Position numbers and translations under genes: made by a program
Notes under the pieces: model-generated
Told to the model about the DNA's origin: nothing
Databases searched by the model: none
The model's input: the letters and a program-made list of their open reading frames with translations, nothing else
Shown here: positions 57,471-64,000 of the stretch, piece by piece
How positions within the stretch are numbered: the first letter of the stretch is position 1
Layout: each line of letters opens with the position of its first letter
NCBI RefSeq assembly: GCF_019977315.1
Contig: NZ_AP024652.1
Coordinates: 2,418,001 to 2,482,000 of the forward strand
From: Arthrobacter sp. StoSoilB22
GTDB taxonomy: Bacteria; Actinomycetota; Actinomycetes; Actinomycetales; Micrococcaceae
Direction of reading: 5' to 3'
Length of the DNA stretch: 64,000 nt

Positions 57471-58013
57471 ATGGCTTTCGACTTGCGCCCCTTGGGCAAA
57501 CTCCTCCTGCGATCACTCAAGGCTCTGGGAGGCAGCACCACCAAAGCCGGCACCCCCTCCGGCGCCACCGGTCAAGGTCCCTCCAGCCAGCGAAGCCGGC
57601 GGACCGCCGTCGAGCGTCAACCGGGTCCCTACCCCGGCGACTTTCGCGGTTCGGTCAGGGTCAGCTACTCCCCCAAGCCCGATGGCCAACCGGATCCTGG
57701 TGAGATCGTGTGGAGCTGGGTCCCGTACGAAGAAGACCACACTAAAGGAAAAGACCGCCCCGTACTCCTCATTGGGCGGGACGGGCAGTGGCTTCTAGGG
57801 CTCATGCTGACCTCCAAGGACCACGACAACGGCAACAGGGCCGGAAACTACGTTGATATCGGTGCAGGTTCCTGGGATCGGCAAGGCAGGCCAAGTGAGA
57901 TCAACGTGGGCCGCATCATTCGCCTGGATCCTGAGGCCGTCCGGCGCGAAGGCGCCGTCCTGGAAAAGGCTCAATTCCAAGAGGTAGTCCGCGCCCTTCA
58001 AGAGCGGCATTAG
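57471..58013 (+). CDS. PemK/MazF-like protein without antitoxin
   Basis: This 180-residue protein has a disordered, basic N-terminus of about 70 residues and a PemK/MazF-like core (PGEIVWSWVPYEED, GKDRPVLLIGRDG, LMLTSKDH). MazF proteins are RNases. No antitoxin gene is adjacent, and the N-terminal extension is unusual for a toxin. The position between lepA and rpsT recurs in related genomes as far as I recall, which argues for a housekeeping role. TAGCGT lies six bases before the ATG. Confidence 0.75.
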   Translation: MAFDLRPLGKLLLRSLKALGGSTTKAGTPSGATGQGPSSQRSRRTAVERQPGPYPGDFRGSVRVSYSPKPDGQPDPGEIVWSWVPYEEDHTKGKDRPVLLIGRDGQWLLGLMLTSKDHDNGNRAGNYVDIGAGSWDRQGRPSEINVGRIIRLDPEAVRREGAVLEKAQFQEVVRALQERH

Positions 58014-58068
58014 CTGCACTGAGACCAGGAGTCGGCGCGAGTCCCGACTTTCTGCTATCCTTTATAGC

Positions 58069-58146
58069 TGTGTGTCCGTGCAGGTCGACGGCCACACATG
58101 GTTGGCTGCCATAGGCATCCCCACGCCGCTCAGTCGATGGCCAACC
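58069..58146 (+). promoter_or_regulatory. Structured leader of rpsT
   Basis: Two hairpins lie between a likely promoter (TATCCT 58056-58061 or TATAGC just after) and rpsT. One pairs TGTGTGTCCG (58069-58078) with CGGCCACACA (58089-58098) with one mismatch. The other pairs GGTTGGC (58100-58106) with GCCAACC (58140-58146). It may be an autoregulatory S20 leader. Confidence 0.4.
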
Positions 58147-58191
58147 TGAAAACCCTCTAGACCATTTCCGCATTAAAAAGAGAGTTCATAC

Positions 58192-58452
58192 GTGGCTAAT
58201 ATCAAGTCCCAGAAGAAGCGCATCCTCACCAACGAGAAGGCTCGCCTGCGTAACAACGCCGTCAAGTCTGAGCTGAAGACGGCCATCCGCGCCGTCAACA
58301 CCGCCGTTGAGTCTGCTGACAAGGATGCTGCTGGAACTGCACTTGTTGCTGCCAGCCGCAAGCTGGACAAGGCTGTCAGCAAGGGCGTTATTCACAAGAA
58401 CAACGCTGCAAACCGCAAGTCGGCGATCTCCAAGAAGGTCAACGCACTCTAA
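58192..58452 (+). CDS. rpsT: 30S ribosomal protein S20
   Basis: This 86-residue protein is lysine-rich and helical ([20 protein letters not shown] onward), binds 16S rRNA and is needed for 30S assembly. The GTG start follows AAAAAGAGAG. Length and sequence are normal for S20. A strong terminator follows. Confidence 0.97.
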   Translation: MANIKSQKKRILTNEKARLRNNAVKSELKTAIRAVNTAVESADKDAAGTALVAASRKLDKAVSKGVIHKNNAANRKSAISKKVNAL

Positions 58453-58480
58453 GGTTTTTCCAGTTCGACTGAGCTGATCA

Positions 58481-58518
58481 AAAGGCCGGCGCCCAGTGGG
58501 TGCCGGCCTTTGGGTTTA
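58481..58518 (+). terminator. Terminator after rpsT
   Basis: AAAGGCCGGC (58481-58490) pairs with GCCGGCCTTT (58502-58511); the stem extends with a G-T pair. It is followed by GGGTTT. Converging with holA, it may serve both. Confidence 0.8.
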
Positions 58519-58576
58519 ACCGGCCTTTGAGTTATGCAGACCAGTCAGCACCGACGCGCACAGGCCGCGGCCGACA

Positions 58577-59593
58577 TCAGCGGCGACTGGCCGAGGTGGC
58601 AATTACCGTGACCGCGTGCTCAACTGCGTAGACAGGGTCCCGTGACTCGCCTTTCACTTGGGCATCGGCTTCTGCAATGACTTGGATGGAGCGGATCAAG
58701 CCTTCAGGGGTCCAGCGCCTGACATCCCGCTGCGCCTGCTCCACAAGCCACGGCTGCATTCCCAGATTCCTGGCAATGGTGGCCGGCGAACCATTGGCGC
58801 CGGCAACTTTGGCCAAGGTCCGCAGTTTGGCAGCAAGAGCCGCTACCAAGGGAACCGGATCAACACCGGTGGCCAGGGCGTGCCGCAGGGTGGATAAGGC
58901 CACCGGCCCGTTGCCGGCCATGGCGGCATCGGCAACTTTGAAGGCCGTGGCTTCCACCCTGCCACCGTAGTAGCGTTCCACGGTTTCGGCCGTGACAGCA
59001 GTGGTGGCATCGGCAATGAGCTGGCTGCAGGCAGCAGCAAGCTCGGACAGATTGGCACCCACCGCGTTCACCAATGCCTGGACAGCTTCGCCCTCTATGC
59101 GTCGTCCGCCAGCCCTGAACTCCGAGACGACAAACGCGGTCTTGTCAGAGTCCTTCTTAAGCGGTTGACAGTCAATGACGGGCCAGCCGGCGGACTTCAC
59201 GGCGTCGAGGAGCTTCTTGCCCCGGACTCCCCCGGCGTGGCGAAGGACGAGGACTACGTCCGGGTCCGGATGCCGGAGGTAGGCCAATCCGTCGGCCAGA
59301 AAGGCGTCGTTCATTGCCTCAAGGCCCTCAACCTCAATGAGCTTTCCCTCGCCGAAGAGGGACGGCGTCACGGTCATGGCCAGGGATCCGGACTCGTAGG
59401 AGCCCGCGTTCAGCCGACTGAGCTCAACCTCCGGGTTAGCACTTCGCACGTGGCTACGGATGCCGTCCATTGCGCGGATCCCCAGATACTCTTCCGGGCC
59501 CACGATCAGGACTACGGCAGCCGGCGCGGCATCCCGCCAGCTGACGGTGTTTGCCGCGACGCTCTTGGCCCGGGTGTTTTGGGCAGCAGCCAC
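58577..59593 (-). CDS. holA: DNA polymerase III subunit delta
   Basis: This 338-residue clamp-loader subunit opens the beta clamp. It has an N-terminal AAA+-like fold (PAAVVLIVGPEEYLGIRAMDG near residues 25-45), a domain with DVVLVLRHAGGVRGKK, and the C-terminal collar domain (about 215-335). The start at 59593 overlaps the comEC end by 82 bases; a later start such as the GTG at 59545 (VSWRDAAPA) would shorten the overlap to 34 bases. Confidence 0.92.
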   Translation of the reverse strand: MAAAQNTRAKSVAANTVSWRDAAPAAVVLIVGPEEYLGIRAMDGIRSHVRSANPEVELSRLNAGSYESGSLAMTVTPSLFGEGKLIEVEGLEAMNDAFLADGLAYLRHPDPDVVLVLRHAGGVRGKKLLDAVKSAGWPVIDCQPLKKDSDKTAFVVSEFRAGGRRIEGEAVQALVNAVGANLSELAAACSQLIADATTAVTAETVERYYGGRVEATAFKVADAAMAGNGPVALSTLRHALATGVDPVPLVAALAAKLRTLAKVAGANGSPATIARNLGMQPWLVEQAQRDVRRWTPEGLIRSIQVIAEADAQVKGESRDPVYAVEHAVTVIATSASRR

Positions 59594-61257
59594 TGGTAGT
59601 TCCTTCCGGACGGTTTATTGCAGGATTCAAGTCTGCCATGTTTACCCCTGGCACCGCGCTCCAGCGTCAGCATCACCGCGCGGTGCAGCATCCTGACGTG
59701 ATACATGACTCCTGTCGGGTGCAGCATCATCCAGAACACCGCTACTGATAAAACTGAAAGAGCCACCATGGCAATGACTCCGGCCGGGCCCTCGGCCCAC
59801 GGCAGTGCCGCCCCGGGCAAATGGGCGAAGAACCGCGCTATCCCGGCCACCGCTCCCGCGCAGACTCCAGCCACAGCGACGGGCACCACCGCCAACCACG
59901 GAAAAAGGGTGGCAATTGGAACGGCAATGGTTCCAAAGATGGTTACCGGCGCTATCAACGGACCAGCCACTACGTTGGTGATCAGGGCATAGGGTGTGAA
60001 CTGCGGCTGGAGGGCCGCGAGGACCGGACCGCACAGCACTTGCGCGGAGAGCGGTACCGCAATACCCGCGGCCAGCCAGCGCGGCACCACGGAAGGAATC
60101 CATGAGGCAATTCGGGCGGCCAGCAAGACGATACCCAGAGTTGCCAGAACAGAGAGCAGGAACCCGACGTTTAACGCCATGCTCGGATCCAGCAGCAGCA
60201 GGGTGATGGTGGCCACGCAAAGGAAGGTCAGGGATCGCCCCCTCAAGCCCCCCACCATGGCTGCCAGGCCTACGCTCCCCATGACGGAAGCTCGTAGAAC
60301 GCTCGGCTCCGGACCTACCAGGACAACAAAAGCCATCAGTCCGCACACAGCAATAGCGCCGGCTACCGGACGGCTTACCCTGAGGCATCTAGCCAACAGG
60401 ATGAAGCCACCCAGCAGCAAACTACAATTCGCCCCGCTGACGGCAGTGAGGTGCGTCATTCCTGTTGTCTTCATATCTGCCTCTAGACTCTCCGGGAGCG
60501 CACTGGTATCCCCGGTGACCATTCCGGGCATCAGACCGGCCGGGTCCGAAGGCAACCATGCAGAGGCCGCGACGAATTGTCTTCTTGCCTCGGCGGCGGA
60601 CTGGCGGACATCAAATCCAGAAGCGATGACAACGGGTGCGGATGATGCGGACAAGAGGGCCGCCTGCTCTTGTCCCTCCCGCACAGCCTTCAACGTTCCT
60701 GAGGTTCTGACGATCTGCCCGGGCTGTACGTCTTGCCAGCCACTTCCGCCGACCACCATCACGTCCGCAGAGCCTTGTGTCACAGAACCCTTGGACGTGA
60801 CCTTGACCAAACCCGCGGCCACCGACCACCGGTTTCCACCTGAATGGCCCGGCGCAGACACCTCCGCAGGAACTCCGGTGATTCGAACTTCAAGGAGGAC
60901 ACCGTTTCCTTCCGCCACAGCTTTAGCCAACGGCCCACCTTCTTGCGTGTTGGCGGTGACAGCACAACTAACAGCCACGGCTGCACCCAGGACGGATGCC
61001 ACGGCCAGGGTTGCAGAAATTGTTCTTGCCCGTGGCACTGCCCGCCGGTGCCGCCATGTCCTGAGCAGCAGCAATACCACCACCAGCGCCAAGACTCCCG
61101 CCAGTGCTGCGGACCATGCTGCAGCGATGAGGGATCCTGCGCAAGCAATGGACCAGGTGACCAGCACGGCAGGGACCAGTCTCAAATCCGCGCGCTTTGA
61201 TGAACCAGAGCCGCCTCGAGTCCGGGCGACCCCGGCCACCCCCGCTGACTCAGCCAC
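59512..61257 (-). CDS. comEC: ComEC/Rec2-like competence channel lacking the MBL domain
   Basis: This 581-residue membrane protein has an N-terminal pair of helices, a DUF4131 OB-like domain (about residues 85-215) and the Competence channel domain (about 240-510: MVTGDTSALPESLEADMKTTGMTHLTAVSG). The C-terminal metallo-beta-lactamase domain seen in full ComEC (700-800+ residues) is missing, and the last about 50 residues are basic and low in similarity to anything I know. The GTG start overlaps comEA by 8 bases. DNA uptake is the family role. Confidence 0.85.
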   Translation of the reverse strand: MAESAGVAGVARTRGGSGSSKRADLRLVPAVLVTWSIACAGSLIAAAWSAALAGVLALVVVLLLLRTWRHRRAVPRARTISATLAVASVLGAAVAVSCAVTANTQEGGPLAKAVAEGNGVLLEVRITGVPAEVSAPGHSGGNRWSVAAGLVKVTSKGSVTQGSADVMVVGGSGWQDVQPGQIVRTSGTLKAVREGQEQAALLSASSAPVVIASGFDVRQSAAEARRQFVAASAWLPSDPAGLMPGMVTGDTSALPESLEADMKTTGMTHLTAVSGANCSLLLGGFILLARCLRVSRPVAGAIAVCGLMAFVVLVGPEPSVLRASVMGSVGLAAMVGGLRGRSLTFLCVATITLLLLDPSMALNVGFLLSVLATLGIVLLAARIASWIPSVVPRWLAAGIAVPLSAQVLCGPVLAALQPQFTPYALITNVVAGPLIAPVTIFGTIAVPIATLFPWLAVVPVAVAGVCAGAVAGIARFFAHLPGAALPWAEGPAGVIAMVALSVLSVAVFWMMLHPTGVMYHVRMLHRAVMLTLERGARGKHGRLESCNKPSGRNYQWLLPKTPGPRASRQTPSAGGMPRRLP

Positions 61258-62068
61258 CCTGGACCGTCACAAGTTCTTTGAGGGACTCCATGAGTTTGGG
61301 TCCAATGCCGTCAACGGCGTCAAGTTCATCTACAGAAGCGAAGGGGCCATGCTCTTTCCGCCAGTCAATGATTCCTTGCGCAGTCACGGGCCCCACTCTG
61401 GGTAGGGTGCCCAGTTCCTCCAACGATGCAGTGTTGATGTTGACCTTGGCCCCCTTTGCCGTAGGGGCGGCGGTTCCACCGGGGCTGAGGGAACCGCCGG
61501 CAAGTGGAGAAGGTGCGGATTGCATCTCGCCGATCAGCGGCACATGAACTTTGAGGCCGTCACTTAGCACCTCAGCAAGGTTGAGACCATTGAGTTCCGC
61601 GTTGGGTACAGCACCCCCGGCGGCTTCTATTGCCTGAAAGACCCTGCTGCCTTGCGGCAATGACACGATTCCGGGCTTATGTACCGCACCGGCCACGTGT
61701 ACGACCACGCTCCCGGAGGCAGCCGCTTGCGGTGACTCCGATGACTCCGGCACAGCAGGTCCGGAAGAAAACGTGGGACTCAGGGGTTCGGAACTGGACT
61801 GTCCCACAGCAGACTGCCATAAGTGCCAGGCGATAAAGCCAACTCCTACGATGACCAGGAGGACAGCAACCGGCCACGGGGTCCGCCACCGGGTGCGTGC
61901 GTGATGCACGCGGCTTTCAGGGTTTGAATCATCAAAGGCCTGCCCGGAGCCTTGGGGCAACTGCAGCAGCGGAAGGGTTTGGGTATCCGTACCCAAGCGG
62001 GATGCGTAACGCTGACGGGCTGCCTGCATGGCGGCATCTGGGGAGGCATCCCGGTTCCGGCGTGGCAT
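61250..62068 (-). CDS. comEA: ComEA family DNA-binding protein (SLBB + helix-hairpin-helix)
   Basis: This 272-residue membrane-anchored protein has a cytoplasmic lead, one membrane helix (about residues 68-88), a Ser/Pro linker, an SLBB domain (about 118-180: VVVHVAGAVHKPGIVSLPQG) and tandem HhH motifs at the C-terminus (about 208-270: NINTASLEELGTLPRVGP). ComEA binds incoming DNA for ComEC. comEA-comEC-holA is the usual order. Confidence 0.93.
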   Translation of the reverse strand: MPRRNRDASPDAAMQAARQRYASRLGTDTQTLPLLQLPQGSGQAFDDSNPESRVHHARTRWRTPWPVAVLLVIVGVGFIAWHLWQSAVGQSSSEPLSPTFSSGPAVPESSESPQAAASGSVVVHVAGAVHKPGIVSLPQGSRVFQAIEAAGGAVPNAELNGLNLAEVLSDGLKVHVPLIGEMQSAPSPLAGGSLSPGGTAAPTAKGAKVNINTASLEELGTLPRVGPVTAQGIIDWRKEHGPFASVDELDAVDGIGPKLMESLKELVTVQGG

Positions 62069-62141
62069 CTTTCGAGCCTATGGCTCGTACTGCGGGAACG
62101 ATGGGGGTGAGGTGCCCTATGTGGATAAGAGAGCCCAAGGA

Positions 62142-63125
62142 TCAGTCCGTTGGCGTGCTGCTCTCCCCAACGATGACCGCGAGCACGCCCAGTCCTGCAT
62201 GTGCTGCCAACACGGCCGGGAGAGCGCTGATTTGGGGCGCCGGGCACTCCGGGCATTTCTCGTTCAAGCGGGCCGCCAAAGCTTCGGCTTCCAGTTGATT
62301 ACCAAAATGGTGAACCGCCAACCTTTGCTGGCCGGCCGGCCTGGAGGCCACGTCGGCGGCAACAATCTCCTCAAGGCGAGCTATGGCGCGCACAGCGGAA
62401 CGGACCTTTTCCAGCGGGACGATCCTTCCGTCGTCCACCGCCAGTATGGGCTTTATAGCCAGGACGGTACCGAACAGGGATGCTGCCGCACCGATCCGGC
62501 CACCCCGCCTCAGTTGCTCGAGGCTGGGCACGTAAAAATAGACCTTCGTGCGCTCCATGCGCTTTTCCGCGAAACCGCGGACTTCGGCCGCCCCCTGACC
62601 ATCGGCTGCCGCTACGACGGCACTCTGCACGCCCATTCCCTGGGCCATTCCCACCGTGCGCGAATCCACTATTTCGACCGGAATGGTGACCCTCGCAGCG
62701 GCCAGCCTTGCGGCATCGGCGGTTCCGGAGAGTTCGGAAGAAATATGGATGGACACCACGGATTCGAAACCCCGGCGTTGCGCAGCGAGGTACGCCTGCT
62801 CAAACTGCCCGGGCGATGGCCGTGACGTTTTCACCGAGGCGCCTGACGCGAGAGCCAGCGACAGGGTTTGGGTGATGTCGTCTTCGCCCTCACCGTAGAT
62901 TTCGGTCCCTACCATCACTGGCATGGGAACAACGGCGAGGCGCCCATCGGCCGTGAAGGCGGACACCCAGTCCGGCGGCAGGGCAGCCGCGGAATCAGTA
63001 ACGATTGCGGTTTTGACGACGGCGGCCAACGGCACGTCCGCCACAGTAACCGGCGCCGTGGGCTGGCGAAGACGCGCCACTCTTTCCTTGAGCCAAATCC
63101 ATGCGGGTGGTTCTCGCTCAGGCAC
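62142..63125 (-). CDS. DegV family fatty-acid-binding protein
   Basis: This 327-residue protein has the DegV core from VKTAIVTDSAAALP onward, with the TSRPSPGQF lipid-site loop, ISSELSGTADAA, and SLEQLRRGGRIG. DegV/FakB proteins present fatty acids to the kinase FakA. The N-terminal lead of about 35 residues is not family-like. GTG at 63125 after GGAGG is the best start; the frame is open to 63176. Confidence 0.9.
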   Translation of the reverse strand: MPEREPPAWIWLKERVARLRQPTAPVTVADVPLAAVVKTAIVTDSAAALPPDWVSAFTADGRLAVVPMPVMVGTEIYGEGEDDITQTLSLALASGASVKTSRPSPGQFEQAYLAAQRRGFESVVSIHISSELSGTADAARLAAARVTIPVEIVDSRTVGMAQGMGVQSAVVAAADGQGAAEVRGFAEKRMERTKVYFYVPSLEQLRRGGRIGAAASLFGTVLAIKPILAVDDGRIVPLEKVRSAVRAIARLEEIVAADVASRPAGQQRLAVHHFGNQLEAEALAARLNEKCPECPAPQISALPAVLAAHAGLGVLAVIVGESSTPTD

Positions 63126-63184
63126 GCGACCTCCAAAGATGATGGCCGGCCGCCGGCAGTCTGCCGGCGGCCGCACTGTCCCTG

Positions 63185-64000
63185 CTAGGCAGGAACGATG
63201 TTCACCAGTTTAGGTGCCCGCACGATGACGGTGCGGATACCGCGGCCGTCCAAGGCGCGCTGGACGTTGTCCGAGGCCAGGGCGAGCTCACGCAGTTCGT
63301 CCTCCGTGATGTCCGGCGAAACGTCCAAGCGGTCACGAACCTTACCTTGGACCTGAACCACAGCAGTGACGGTGTCCTGCACCAGCAGTGCGTCGTCGTG
63401 CTTCGGCCAGCCTGCATTTGCTACTGAAGCCGGGTGACCGAGGGTGTTCCACAGGTCTTCAGCGGTGTAGGGCGCGAAGAGGCTCAGGATCACTGCAACG
63501 GCTTCCACCGCTTCACGAACGGCCGGGTCAGCGGCACCTGCACCCGAGTCGATGGTTTTACGGGTTGCGTTGACCAACTCCATCAGGCGGGCAACCACCA
63601 CATTGAACTTGTTGTTGTCCAACAGTTCGGCGGCGTCGGCGATGGTTTTGTGCGTGACCGTGCGCAGGGCCCGGTCACCGGTAGCAGGATCGACACCGGG
63701 TTCGCTGCTGACGTCCTGGCCAAGGCGCCAGGCACGGGCGAGGAACTTGGCCGAACCCGACGGCGAAACGTCGGCCCAGTCGACGTCGTCCTCCGGCGGG
63801 GAGGCAAAGACCATGGTGAGACGGACGGCGTCCACGCCGAACTTGTCCAACTGCTCGCCCAAATCCACACCGTTGCCGAGGGATTTGCTCATGGCCTTGC
63901 CACCGTTGAGTACCTGCCCCTGGTTGAGCAGTGCTGAGAACGGTTCGTTGGCTTCAATCAGGCCAATGTCTTTGATGACCTTGGTGAAGAAGCGCGCATA
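63185..64000 (-). CDS. leuS: Leucyl-tRNA synthetase, C-terminal part (5' end outside window)
   Basis: The gene continues beyond the right edge. Visible are the KMSKS-type motif ([17 protein letters not shown]), the anticodon-binding helical domain, and the C-terminal domain ending [13 protein letters not shown]. The residues upstream of MSKS ([20 protein letters not shown]) are also typical. It charges tRNA-Leu. leuS next to degV and the com genes is normal for the group. Confidence 0.95.
   Translation of the reverse strand, partial: YARFFTKVIKDIGLIEANEPFSALLNQGQVLNGGKAMSKSLGNGVDLGEQLDKFGVDAVRLTMVFASPPEDDVDWADVSPSGSAKFLARAWRLGQDVSSEPGVDPATGDRALRTVTHKTIADAAELLDNNKFNVVVARLMELVNATRKTIDSGAGAADPAVREAVEAVAVILSLFAPYTAEDLWNTLGHPASVANAGWPKHDDALLVQDTVTAVVQVQGKVRDRLDVSPDITEDELRELALASDNVQRALDGRGIRTVIVRAPKLVNIVPA

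Overview
The window is a 64 kb piece of a high-GC actinobacterial chromosome. The markers are RbpA, the actinobacterial cytochrome bcc-aa3 genes (qcrCAB, ctaC/D/E/F), HrcA with a CIRCE site, several actinobacteria-typical families (DUF3043, DUF3054, DUF3097) and a DasR-type GntR regulator with a dre-like operator. Gene order and protein sequences fit Micrococcaceae, most likely Arthrobacter or Paenarthrobacter; the genus is an inference. Most of the window is conserved core. No rRNA, tRNA or CRISPR array was recognised.

Layout. 1-6.3 kb: rbpA with two stacked promoters, an nfeD-qmcA membrane pair, an RlmA-like rRNA methyltransferase, an S9 peptidase, peptide deformylase and a SnoaL-like protein. 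6.3-11.8 kb: a tightly overlapping type III polyketide synthase / methyltransferase / flavin hydroxylase operon, divergent from a UvrA-like ABC ATPase of the drug-resistance type. 11.87-15.76 kb: an apparent mobile element bounded by a near-identical 19-bp direct repeat. It holds one unknown passenger gene and a coupled recombinase operon: an active-looking tyrosine recombinase, a small XRE-like regulator, and a zinc-ribbon plus catalytically degenerate recombinase split by a one-base frameshift. 15.8-20.2 kb: a sigma factor with a zinc-finger tail, two Lrp/AsnC-type genes, small proteins and trpD. 20.3-29.7 kb: the respiratory supercomplex genes ctaE-qcrCAB and ctaCDF, separated by dasR-like/ptsH, then erpA. 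29.9-40.6 kb: M20 peptidase, DUF3043, pyrD, a FAD dehydrogenase with two tandem hydrolases, uppS, recO, and leuA with a leucine leader peptide. 40.7-54.2 kb: M13 peptidase, LCP protein, the phoH-ybeY-CNNM-era operon, a GerMN lipoprotein, and rsmE-dnaJ-hrcA. 54.2-64 kb: hemW, lepA, a lone PemK/MazF-like gene, rpsT, holA, comEC, comEA, degV and the 3' part of leuS.

Regulation is unusually legible. Many genes start six or seven bases after a TANNNT -10 box and are probably leaderless. Other visible signals are a SigR/SigH-type promoter at rbpA, a dre-like operator, a CIRCE operator, a leucine attenuator with a possible pseudoknot, a structured rpsT leader, paired TTATAGCTAA-type sites upstream of erpA, and several strong hairpin terminators.

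The most unusual region is the 3.9 kb recombinase element. The polyketide operon facing a UvrA-like ATPase is the second.
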